Assembly: GCA_950022655.1 (NCBI GenBank)
Contig: OX465584.1
Location: 49,892,723 to 49,956,722, forward strand
Length of the DNA: 64,000 nucleotides
Direction of reading: 5' to 3'
From: Alentia gelatinosa
Lineage: Eukaryota > Annelida > Polychaeta > Phyllodocida > Polynoidae
This document shows, in pieces, positions 1 to 12,400 of the stretch. The notes beneath the pieces are model-generated. The model saw only the letters and a list, made by a program, of their open reading frames with translations, was not told the origin of the DNA and did no database searches. Positions within the stretch are counted from its first letter, which is position 1. Every line of letters starts with the position of its first letter. A program made the translations under genes and the position numbers.

Positions 1-1005
1 CCCCATACTGAATTAAGCTAGTCATATATATTGTGTGATAATATTAAAAATGTATTGTATTTGTTGAAAAATTAGTCACAAAGTGTCCTATGTGATTATA
101 ACTTGGGTTAGGTGTTAAACTTGCATATACGTAAAAAATGATTTTATAAACTGGAAAACTGTCATCTTGGAGTAGAGACAGTGAAGTCAACTTCTACAAA
201 TAACAGTTAACAAACAGCTCTCAGATGAAATGTGCAAATTCACGATGATAAATCAACTTTACTAAACAAATACAATTGTATTAGACTTTGATTGTAACTC
301 TATTAATTAATATCTTTTCTTTTTTCATTCTGAGTATATTTTTCCTCTGTACACTTGTTGAATCACGGTGCCTTTCACTACAACATTTTAGAAGTCCTGA
401 AGATGTATCTTACCTATTCGTGCACACTTCCAAAATATTCCCAGCATTCTGAAAAAGAGCATGGGCCATTTAAGAAAAGGCAAACATCAAATTCAAAGCA
501 GGTGTTGCTTTCTGTTATTTTGATTAAAGAATATTTAAAATTGTTCCAGACTATTGCACACACAAAAATTGATTTAAGGAATATACTTTTATCCTTATTT
601 TATATTATCTGATGAGTGTGATTGGACTAGTTCGACACAATTATGTTTAATTTTATGAGGCTATAAAAGCAGTATTATGTCTTGAAGTGTAAATATACAT
701 GTATATTGTAATGAATAATTACCCTTCCTTGTTTTTGTCTAGCATTCTGTTAGAAATCGACCGGATATATGCACATGTGCAGATCAAGAGCAGGACCACC
801 GACAGCAAACTTTGGAAGTTGAAAATGGCCGACTGTAAAGAATTGAACAATAAATTACACGTGGGTTGTATGAGAGTATTGAACCAAACTCAACAAGTTC
901 ACTGTTTTATAAAGCCTGAATAGCTATGATATAAAAATGATAAGGTCTTTTACAGAAAACAGAAATGATTGGTACTCTGCAAATGGTTGCTTTGATTGGG
1001 CGTGT

Positions 1006-1024
1006 GTGTCCGCATGTGTTGTGT

Positions 1025-1055
<31 letters not shown>

Positions 1056-1056
1056 C
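1006..1056. repeat. GT microsatellite followed by a poly-G run
   Basis: A (GT)n tract leads directly into a long uninterrupted G run. The remaining sequence of 1-1657 and 2240-2600 is AT-rich and shows no convincing exon on either strand. Confidence 0.8.
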
Positions 1057-1657
1057 ACAGAGGCTGAGGCCAGTCTATGCTTTGATTTAAGAAAAGAGAA
1101 ATGGTACTCGGCCGTTAGTTGCTTCGAGTGGGAGTGGTGAGTCACGTCACACTTTTCCTTATCAGTTGCGAGATGACACGCTGAACGTGTGACACTAATC
1201 CATCTAATTTGTGCGCAATCATCTGCAAATTGTTCGCTGTTATCATCTGAAACGTTAACATACTTTATAGTTGTCCTTATTTGTGAATACGAATTAAGTT
1301 ATCCAGGAATAAGTTATCGTTGTGTTTTTATACAACACAGTTACACAGGAAATCTTGTATTTATAGAAAAAGTTTGTTTTGACATATGAGTCAGACTAGC
1401 CTATTGAGCATCATTCTCTCGAATAAATCCCAGCATCCTAACCATAATGTGCGTTATCTCTGTATCTAGCCGTTTTATTTCTAGATTTCATTCTGCGACT
1501 GCCTGCTTATGATAAATATCCCTCATATTGCAGTTACCTTTGGGGGGGGGGGGTTGTTGATATAACGTCCAATAATAACAATTATTACATTGTCATCAAC
1601 AGTTATCACTGTTGAGGAAACCCCTCCAAACGTAAAACTCAAATCATCAATCCAGTG

Positions 1658-2239
1658 GGTTACCAGTCAAAGTACCACCCTAAGTCAAAGTACCACCCAA
1701 ATCGAAGTCAAAGTACCACCCTATGGGTTGTCTTGATATGTGCAGTTCTCAGATATTTCAAGCTTTACAGATTATTATAAGGATGTTGTAATCTATATTT
1801 GTGTCCTAAAAATGTTTGCACATTATTGTAATGAATTAACCCCTCTTCGGCGGGCTCTTGTGAGGTTTGTATGCTTTTTCACTTGATCTGCCATTATTCT
1901 ATACATTACTGATAGTCCAGTATCATGAAGCTAAAGTACATTATATATATGCTATAATGAAATGTTATCCAAATATATAATGTTTGATATATTGTATTTT
2001 AAGCAAGCATATAAATACCCCAAAGACAAATGAATTTTCCCATTCACTCACTAGGGGGCACGAAGGCCATTTCAGTTACATCAGGTACACAGACACTTTA
2101 ATAGCAGAATGTCACAGGGTGTTAATAACACTGGCCGCACCACCGCAGTGAGGTGTGAAAGCGGCCGGAAGATAGGGTGGTACTTTGACTTCTCACTTGG
2201 GTGGTACTTTGACTGAGGGTGGTACTTTGACTGGTCCCC
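1658..2239. mobile_element. 582-bp MITE with 8-bp target duplication and triplicated subterminal repeats (copy 1)
   Basis: The ends are GGTTACCAGTCAAAG at left and CTTTGACTGGTCCCC at right. Each end carries three copies of GTCAAAGTACCACCC, in opposite orientation at the two ends. The 8-bp ATCCAGTG is repeated exactly on both sides (1650-1657 and 2240-2247). There is no ORF, so it is non-autonomous. A second copy in the reverse orientation lies at 19680-20209. An 8-bp duplication and G-rich ends fit Merlin, hAT or P-type transposons; I cannot choose between them. Confidence 0.85.
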
Positions 2240-2608
2240 ATCCAGTGGGTATATCACTGATACATAAGAATAACATCAAAGCCAATAGATGACATGGTGA
2301 ACGTCACAGTCAATACACATATAAGACTAAATGCAAATCTAAACTGAAGCCAGTGAAGGGTTGAATGAAGTTCCAAAGCCAGTTCCAGACTGCGGAGATC
2401 GACGTGGCAAACCTGTCTGTGGCATTTTCAGGTTATATTTCTTGCTGTTGACGCGAAAAGCCAGGCAAATCCTAAGCTACTTCGTATATAAATCACAAAT
2501 CTACTGGCCACATCACTTCATAAGCTAACTTTATGTGTCATTAGACGGGATAATCTGTGTATATTTACCATTTTTAGCTAATTTTGTTGACGGCGCCACA
2601 TACGACGA

Positions 2609-2811
2609 ACCGGAAGCGGAACTAGTCATGAACTCGTCAAAAACGTATCCTCAAATTTCATTGGTTTAGCTGTCACCAATGAACGATCCCGTTGTTTATA
2701 AAAGTGTATTCACTCTTCAAGCAGAATTCTCATTCTGAGTCCTGCTTGAAGAGTGAAAGCTGTTTCCGTAACGCCTTGTCTGCTCAACAAGCTTTCTTCA
2801 GGTGTATTTTG
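2609..2811 (+). promoter_or_regulatory. XRCC4: Probable XRCC4 promoter and non-coding first exon
   Basis: An ETS-like ACCGGAAGCGG lies at 2609, an inverted CCAAT (ATTGG) at 2660, a CCAAT at 2676 and TATAAAA at 2697-2703. Transcription would start near 2727. A GTAAGT donor at 2811 could splice this leader to the acceptor at 3400, just ahead of the XRCC4 start codon. A perfect 16-bp inverted repeat (2709-2724 with 2742-2757, loop of 17) covers the predicted start site. The motifs are seen directly; the link to XRCC4 is inferred from position and spacing. Confidence 0.55.
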
Positions 2812-3411
2812 TAAGTAGAGCATGATATTTTACCCACTATTGAACTAAAGGTATTGTTCTTCGTTCCTATTCATGACATATATAGAAAATATTTGGGGTC
2901 ACTGTCCTTTATTATGATATTATCCGAGGACATGTTTCGTTTGAGTGAACGATAATAAAGGAAACATGTAGTCTGTTTACGATGGAAACTGAAGGGCTTG
3001 AGATCAGTTTGTTTTGAAAATGTCACACTGCCAGTACTGATACATAGAACACAGTGATATATAAGGTTACTAGATCTAGTAGTATTACATATTCGTTGAG
3101 TTAAATGTAGTGAATCATTTTAAAGGAGGGGCATAAATTGATGAGCCCGGTCACACATCAGTGGTTGGAAATTGAACCTGTCCACACCCTTCGGTCCTGT
3201 GGCTGTGAAATTCCACTTGAAATGACATTTCCACTTTTTTCTGACACCATCTGACATTCCTGCGTTCAACAAAGGTAGTCTACACATCAACCACCTCAAG
3301 ATATAATAAATTAATGAAGCCGTATTGAGTACATACTATAGAAATTATGTGTACAAAGAAAATCCCCTCATCCAATCTCATAATCATACTTCCTTCATAG
3401 GGTTCAGGAGG

Positions 3412-6400
3412 ATGGCGGTCGACCAGGTTCTGTCCAAGATCACGGCGACAGATGACACAGAATATTACGTGCTGACGTCTCTACACGCGGATGGTGAGGC
3501 AGGGTTTGACCTGTGTCTCGTCTCTGGTGACAGGGCCTGGACCGGGACATGTAAGTCAATGTAATATATTTGATATGTAGGTTTTTCGCCACTCTAATCT
3601 AAAAAGTACCATGACGCCTGAAAATTGGTTTTTAATGGAACAATCCCAGGCAGTTCAATAATTGTTCACTTTGTCCCTGACGAAGGCACTAGTGCCAAAA
3701 CTCGTAGGACACCTAAACCATGTGAACCGACCATGACTCAATTGTAACACAGGTTGTAAATTAATGAATATTTTGGGAAGAAAGGAAGGCGACGCCACTG
3801 GCCCGGTCACTGGCCCGCTGGTAACTGGTCGGTAAGCAGCGAAACCTAATCTAATAGACGTGGGGCATCAACCGTAGATCACATAATAACAATCAAGGAT
3901 ATCATACATGCAAACAAAACCCAAAAGAACCCAACATACATAACATTCCTCGACGTCACAAAAGCCTATGATAAAGCATGGAACGAAGCGATAATGTACA
4001 CACTGGGAAAAAGAGGAGTTTTAGGAAGCACATGGACCATAATAGACAAACTTAACCAAGGCCTGACAGCAACAATTAACACTAAACACGGAAAGACAAG
4101 AAAAATCCAAATAAAAGACAGCATAAGACAAGGTGGAGTACTTGCAGTCACCCAATACTCCACACTAATGGACGAAATAAACCAAACAATCGAAGACCTC
4201 CACCCAGAATTCAAACACAAGCAAACAGAACCCAAATGCCTACTATGGGTAGACGATGTAGCCATAATAACCAACAACCTTACACAACACCAACATATGC
4301 TAAATATCACAAACGAAATAGCAAACAGGTACCGGATAAAATTCGGAGACGAAAAATCAAAAACTATCCTAATAGGCCAGGGCCCCAAATACCCAACAAC
4401 AATAGGTGACACAAACCTAGACTACACCAACCAATACAAATACTTAGGAGAAACCCTAAATGACAAAGGAACCATCGACGACCACATAAACGAAGTAAAG
4501 AAGAAATCAGAAGCGGCCTACCAAACCATAATATACATAGCCAAAGACCAAAACTTCAGAGGCATAGAAATGGAAACAATATGGAAACTCATCGAAACAT
4601 GTATACTACCAATAATAACCTACGGATCGGAAACCTGGGAACTCAACAAACATCAGACCAAACAAATCAACAAAATACTCGACAGTATCATAAGGAGAAG
4701 CCTCAACACTCCAACATCCACCCCAAGACTAAACCTGTACATGGAAACCAAAATAAAAGACCCAACAACACTCGTAACAACCAAATGCCTAAACCACTAC
4801 TGGAAAACCCAAAACCACAAAACAATAACAGAAATACCAAATAATAGCAACTGGAAAGCCAAAACAGAAAAACTAATCAAAGAACTAGATATCGATCCCC
4901 AAACCGTCACCAGTGCCACGAAAAAAGAATGGGCCAAACTTATCAACCAAAAAACCCACCTAAAGTGGATAGACAACATTAACACAAACAAAGAAACCCA
5001 AACAAAAACCAAATACCTAATGAACAGAACAAACTGGGAAACCCCACAGAGACCAAGCTACCTGAACAAACTAACCAGGAAACAAGCAAGCCAAATATTC
5101 AAACTCCGCAACAGAATGTACCAAACCAAAGAAAACTTCAAATCTATGTTCCAAACACACAAATGCAGGCGGTGTGGCCTCACCAAGGAGACAACCCAAC
5201 ACATACTAAACCAATGCAAAATATTACACCCCACCGACAAAACTAAAACCTACATAAACCAGATCTTCTCAAACGATATCCAAACCCTAAAACAAATAGC
5301 CACAATAACCAACACAATAGAGGAAAACCTAAAAACCCAAAAAAACACCCAAAACACAACAACCAAAACCCACCGGACCCACCATACCCAACTAGCACAG
5401 CTCGCAAGCAACAATAAAACTTGCTTGAGCGACCCGGAAAACCGGGAGAGTGCACGAGGGAGTGAATAACTCCACTCTCATGAAAGAAAAAAAGAAAGAA
5501 GGTTTTGCCGGTTCATCGCCGTGAGGGCGTGTACCTGCTCCACTGTGTCTTTATGCTTGAGGTAACAAGGGCTACGCCATGTGTCAATCAACATCAATAT
5601 AATGTAAAATTTCGCCATTTCAAAGTGTTCTTTCCGGGTTCAGGCAATAATAGCAATGTTTCCGCCATATACCTGGGGTGTAATGTAGCCTACTGGCGAT
5701 GTAGCATGGTGTTCAGATTCCTTACCGTTCAACATCCATGGTTCTTTGTACAATTTACACAAACAGTAGAAGACACTGAGGTGGAGAGAATGGGCGACAA
5801 GCTGAAGATGGAGTACGAAGAGTATGTCGCCCAGACACGCAAGGCTTTCACACGTCAGAATGTGGGAGGACTGGAGTTCCAGTACACCATCAAAGTCCAC
5901 ACCGACTCAATCACCTTCACCTGGAAGAAACACATCCCCAAGGACAACATCAGAGTGAGGATGTTATCATTTACTATCATTTTCAATCTAAGATCACTCC
6001 TTATGTTACAGGAACCAGAATTATCATTAATTCATGGTAAATTTCACTGAGATTTCTGTAGTTAATTAATTCTGATATTAGTAAAATGTGCATATTTTAT
6101 TTGATTTTTCTAAAGATCTTTATTTGCTTCAATTAGATATCATTGTTCTTCCAACAAACTTGATCAAACACATGTACAGATTCGGTTCTTGCTTGTATGC
6201 AAGTTACAGTACAGATATGATATTTATCCTACCCCTAATATAAAATCCCATAGGCTTAACATTGAGTTTCCGTATGCCACGCTGACTAGCATACAGAGTT
6301 TTATATGCCACTAGTGGCATACAGAATTGTTATCACGTAATACTCCAAAATCGAGGAGCCGGGGTAGGATAAAATCAAAACCTGATTCGTTTTCATCTTG

Positions 6401-9400
6401 GCCACCGCATTCCACTCCTTGAGTTTAGGCTCAATTAGCAATTAAGAGATTCTTTATACTGTTCTTATAAGTTTCCTTTGAGCTTGAACGCTGAGTGTCT
6501 ATTTTCAAATTGTTTCAGTAACTAATTGCCCGATAGATGGGTGACTTTTCATATTTTTCACTATTATTCTGGATAGTGAAGAAAATACTTATGTAATGGA
6601 ATAACCCTAATTTTGTTTCAACAGTTTTTTTTATACATCTAAACCAATTATGGAAAACAAAGAGTCCAATTCCTGACTTTATAAAACTGAGAGTTGACAC
6701 AACTAAAAGGGAAACGAAAGTTTACACGATATCATTCTTGAGCAGCGTTCCATATATTTTAGATGATTATCCTTCTTCTAGGGTAGATATGTCAATTCAA
6801 AGAGTTTTCAAAATGCATTCCTAACTTATGCTCATTTAATGGATGTATTTAGAATAATTATTTGTTCCATAGTAAGTTTTTGTATTTGTCTTGATACAGA
6901 TTCAGCTGGGTTCAGTCATCCTGGATGAGAAGGACTCGTCAGCTGATGCCATGAAAACCATCTTTGAGCATGCGCTGAATGCAACAACAAATTTACAGGC
7001 ACAGATCTCAGCATTGCAAGCTGACAAAGAGCGACTCATGACAGAGAGAGCCAGCGCACTCAAGGTACACTTCTTATGTTTACAATAAAACCTCATTATA
7101 ACTCATGACAGAGAGAGCTAGGGCACTCAAGGTACACTTCTTATGTTTACAGTAAAACCTTGTTATAACTCATGACAGAGAGAGCCAGCGCACTCAAGGT
7201 ACACTTCTTACATTTACAGTAAAACTTTGTTATAAAGGGTTGGTTCCACCAACATGATGGATTTTCCATGGTGTATCTTGTTATGTCTAACCTCCTTTTT
7301 TGCAATATGTCGCACGTAATGATATGTGTACTTTTTCATGATGCTGTTTGTATGCTTTGGGGCTCCACCACTACAGCACCCCAAGATGCAATGTGGCAAA
7401 TATGCGATTATTCAAAACCTTGCAAGATTTAGTAAGACAACCAAATCGCGACTAATTTCGCTATATCTTGTGAGTTGGTGGAACCAGCACTTAACTCATG
7501 ACAGAGAGAGCTAGCGCACTCCAGGAACACTTCTTATGTTTACATTAACACCCTGTTTTAGGAAAGTCATTTGCCTGGTCCTTGTTGTAACAAAGATTTC
7601 TATATCACCAGGGAAAATTTCATTATATGTAAAAGGTTTTTATAATCTCTCGCATGAGAATCATGATTGAAAGGTTATTTTCCTGTACATTAGATGCATC
7701 TCAGTACAAGTGACACTGCTCAGATTTATCATTCTTTTATCATATTCCCATGTTTATTTTGAAACAGCGGCTCGAAAAGTGCGTTGCCGCAAAAGAAGAC
7801 ATGGAACGTGATATGTATGAAAAGGTGAGTCTCCATCCACACCATAGTTCGGGGCCATCCACAAAGTATGTACGCAACATTTCTGAAATAATTTCTGAAA
7901 TATTTTACCCCCCGCTCCTCCCAAGTCGTCTTTTCAACCCCTCCGCCGTCTTAATGTAATACCTGCTCATAGTGTGAATCTCAGGAGAGGATTTCCCCCG
8001 AGTTTGCCGGAATTCCGGATTTCTTTTGACGTTCAAAGGGTCATTCCTGAGATCAATGCAAATCTAGAAAAAAAATCAATGCAAATCCATGGAGAAAATA
8101 GGTGAAAATGATATTTAAAAAAAGGCCATTTTAGTTCTCAGCTGAGGCCAGGGTTTCACTTATAAAATACAGGCCCCCGAGCCCCCGGTCCTCTTTCCCT
8201 AGAAATTTCTTTATTTCTAAAACCATCCTTGACTCACCTGCCTGTTTGTATTCAACTTTTATCTGCTCTTTCTTTGACAGTTTGCTGTTGTCGTGAATGA
8301 CAAGAAAGCCAAGATAAGAGGCCTCAGAGATCAGTGTAAGTTTATGTTTTGTGACGATTATCAGTTTCTGTTCCATTTGAATACTAACTATAAAAGCCAA
8401 AGTGAGCCCACTGAAACGACAGATACTTGTGTTCAAGACACCATTTCCGGATAGAGTCACTCAGCACTTTACTGCTTGTGGTTCTCATTCTTTTAAATAC
8501 ATATTTTCAATACACTCAACAACTGTCATCGTAGCTTTGAGACAAACTAATTCAGGGACGATAGTGTTAAACTACATTTCGATAGTAGGAAATGAGTGTA
8601 AAAATGAAACTCCAGCGTCGAAACCCCATAACTTTAGCACTAAGCATCATTCTAACTGGCCTCCCTAAATAGCTCGGGTATCTGCGGTTTTACTTGTTCA
8701 CTTGGGCTCCCTATAAAATGTCAGATAATGAGGAATGTTTTGTCATGAAAATGTCACAGCGACCTATTAATACTCATAAATTACATTAAATATAACGCAA
8801 TATTTCTCTTGTATTTCATGTAGCATCCTCTTCGTCGGCAAGTGCTCCACAGAGTATAGATGGTAGGTCTTCTAACGGGTATAATTTATATTCAAAATGA
8901 AAGTAGTTTATATTTACATATAGCTCTTTTATATTTTTGATTATATTCATGGTTAGCTTCAATGATCCGAAACTTGGCCAGACAAAACAAATCTGAATCG
9001 TATTACTTTCTTGTACGAGTATATTAATTTTGGAAATTAGATTTGAAAAATATTTCTTCGTTGTTGAAGGGGACTGTTCGATTGACATGACGAAAATTAG
9101 ACATAGTTGGAATGTTCTAATCATGTTTATAGAAGAGAAACCCGCAAGGGAAATAGTACCACCTGACGTCCTGCGATCGCCAGATTCGGGAATCCAATAA
9201 TATCTAATTTATTAGATTTTCATTTTAAAAATTCTTTGGCAGTATTGTTTTGATTTTAGATTATCACAAAAGCTAGTTCTACAGTCGCCTAGCTTTTGGA
9301 ATTACTTACTATTTTTTAATAAATTTATATCATATTCCCTCAGGGAAGAATTGTTTCTTGTAAAACAGAATGTGGAATAAACATTATAAAACTATTTTCT

Positions 9401-12400
9401 GGAGAAGGATTGATTCAAAATGGCAGTGCCATTAGAATGTGTGGTTAGGTCGCGCATGAATACGGTGGGTGAAACAGATGACCGGAGATCGGCGCAGGAC
9501 GTCGGGTGGTTGCCGCTGACGTCTTTTGGGAAATGCAGGCCAACTTATCGATGCCTCAATGAAATTATTGCTCAAGTTGCTTATCTACCTCATTCCACGC
9601 TCTTCCACCGAGCCGGTCGTAGCCGGCGACGGGCCAAAATTGCCGACGACCCTAGTACGGCCCCCGTCCGTGGCTAGCGCCTGGTTGGTGGAACAGCCCC
9701 TTTACTAAGTTCTCATGAATGAAGAGAAGGACTGGCCGATATAATCATGAACTCATGAAAAAATGTTGAATGTACTTTTCTTTTGACTGCATAATTCAGA
9801 GCAACCCCCAAACGTGACAAGTAAACTCAAAGATCAATTCACGGTTTAATGTTATCCATCGGGACTTCTATATTTGATAACTCTTCTTTTGATTATACGT
9901 AGTATGTAGTGACATTGGGTTATGTGACTCAGTCACTTCTCGTTGGTGTATTGTAGCAGGTGAAGGGACGAGCGGAAACAGGAAGATGAAAAGAGAGGTT
10001 TCTGGGAGTGAGACGGACGAACTTTCTCTTCAGGACAGGTCAGTGGAATGTCGAAGTTGAATATGAATCAATTTATAATCCACTGAAGCAGGTTATGTTG
10101 AATAATTTAGATAATCTATTAATATGGGTCAATTAACTATCAATTGTCCCATCAAGTTATTTTAGTTATATAACAAAGCTATTTTTGTATCGACTGTATT
10201 AAAAATATAAAGATCACTTTACAGTCCTTGTACTCATGAAAATTGGTTGTTTTCACACAAATTTTCTCATTGATATTTCATCAAAGGATATGCCTGATAG
10301 CATACATTCTACCACAAAATCCCATCAAAGTCTTACCAGAAGTCGTAGGTCTGTGGCAATAAATGAATAATTCGAAATCTGGTTCTGATGTTCCTATTTC
10401 ATATATACCGCCCAGACCTACAAAAAAAAAAAGAAATGATATTTTTCAATTTATATTTTCTTACCAAATTATTTCAATTTACTGAATATTTCTTATATAT
10501 TGATCTAGAAATTAGGATGATGAGAAGGATTATCCAAATAATTACGTGTATTTTAGTTACGTATTTTACTTGAAATAATTCTATTACATGTACTTATTCT
10601 TTCAGTGAATATGAAACAGATGAAGATCAGGTAGGTTAATTCTAAAGAGGAGGTATGACAGTTTCACCAAAACCCAACAAAGTATTTTTTTCTCAAACTA
10701 ATCTCCAGATATAATTAGAATCAGAAACAATATAAACATGACTTTTTGTAAGAATTATAATTAATTTTCTAAAATCCTGTTATATATAAATAGAAGCTTT
10801 GAAAAATTCCTCTATGTATAATTCCAATAAGGGGCCATCCATAAAGCATGTACGCAGAATTTCCGAATTGTTTTTACCCTAATCCCCTCCTGATCTAGCA
10901 TGCAATAGAAAAAAGAAGGAGCATATGCAAAATTTCTGAAAATGTTGATACCCCCCCACCCTCCTCCGTGCGTACTTACTTTATGGGTGGCCCCTAATGC
11001 TATACGTTAATACATGTAAATGTTATTCAGCCAGTTGCCCCTGTGAAGAAGGCGAGGCAGACTGCGGCCTCCAGACGCCCACTGCTGAGTGACGAGGAGT
11101 CGCTGCTGCTCGATGACCAGTCTGGCCCCGCCACGCCAGCCGGACCTAGGAGGTGAGTCGTCGAGTCCTTCAGTTTATCTTAAGCCTATAAGACACCGAC
11201 CCGACGGCTGTGCCCGATTCCACCTTTCCCCGACGGATCCGTCGGGTCTGTGACGATCTGCATCAATCGGGTCGATGTACGCACTTCGCTGACCCGATTT
11301 TATTGCTTTTCCCGATGCGTCGGGCATTACTACCATGTCAGATATGACCGACCTTAAGATTCCGGTGTACGCACTTCACAGATCGTTACCGATTCTGAGC
11401 ATGCAATTTAAGTGTATCCCTCAGTCCGATTCACAAGTGCTGTATATCGTTTTGTAGGGCAGGCATTGGCGATTATAAATCTGAAAACCGTTTTTTGATA
11501 TCTTAAATAGACCAGAAGTTACCAAACTTTGCATTATTGCCATATAGACCTATCACCCGTCCCGGGGCCCGATCTCAATAGGGTTGTTTTACGAGGTTAT
11601 AAAAGGAGGAGGTGTCGTCGGGAAGAGCCTACATATCGGTGTCTTATAGGTATAAGATATCGAAAATGTATTCCCGACTCTCACCGAGCCGATGGTCGGG
11701 ATGAATCGGGGGAAAATTTCGGTGTCTTATAGACCCTATTGAGGTATCCCGTAATCCAGTCTGTTTTGCAAGTTCCGGTTTTCGCTGATTACCGACGTTA
11801 TATGGTGATAGACCCGTGACCCGTAACCCAGAATTAATGCAGTTTAACGGTTTTCAGAAATCCTAAAATTGAAATTCTGATGCCAGAAATGGAAATTTCA
11901 GCTATTTCTACATAGAAATCCGAAATTATATTCAGTTTCTCCAGTTATAAACCAGAAAACTGTGGTTCATGTTGTCGTAGTGTGCCAAGTCTATCGGGAG
12001 CGGAACTTTGCTTTACCCGGGCGATAATCGGGAGTTTAGTAACCTCTGGAGGCTCTATAGGCTTTAGCCTGGTATCAACGTCCATAGGCATAACATTAGA
12101 AACTCATACTTTACAGCTGTTAAAGTAGTGTACCCAGTACTCATTGGCGAATTGAGTAAACACTCTCTAACGAATTTCCGGTAGTTTACAGAGTAAAGTG
12201 TCTTTCCCAAAATTCCTGTGTTCCTTTTCTGCATAGCTACCAATGAGTCCTATATAATAGATATCTTTTATCTCACCCCTGGTATCTTTTTCCCCATACA
12301 TTTAACATTGGGAACTCGTACTCAATGGATATGGAGTACTGAATAGAATCGACTCAATGGTCGATGATGTCCATAACTTTAGCCGATCAGTCAGTGATAC

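Noticed and set aside
3966..5455. Minus-strand ORFs rich in Val, Phe and Trp opposite the LINE
   Set aside because: Hydrophobic, membrane-like composition is the antisense image of the A/C-rich LINE coding strand.
9130..9200. Extra XRCC4 exon (GAAGAGAAACCCGCAAGGG...)
   Set aside because: An acceptor-like TATAG precedes it and the frame opens, but no donor with a compatible phase exists before the TAA; 8862 joins 9960 in phase.
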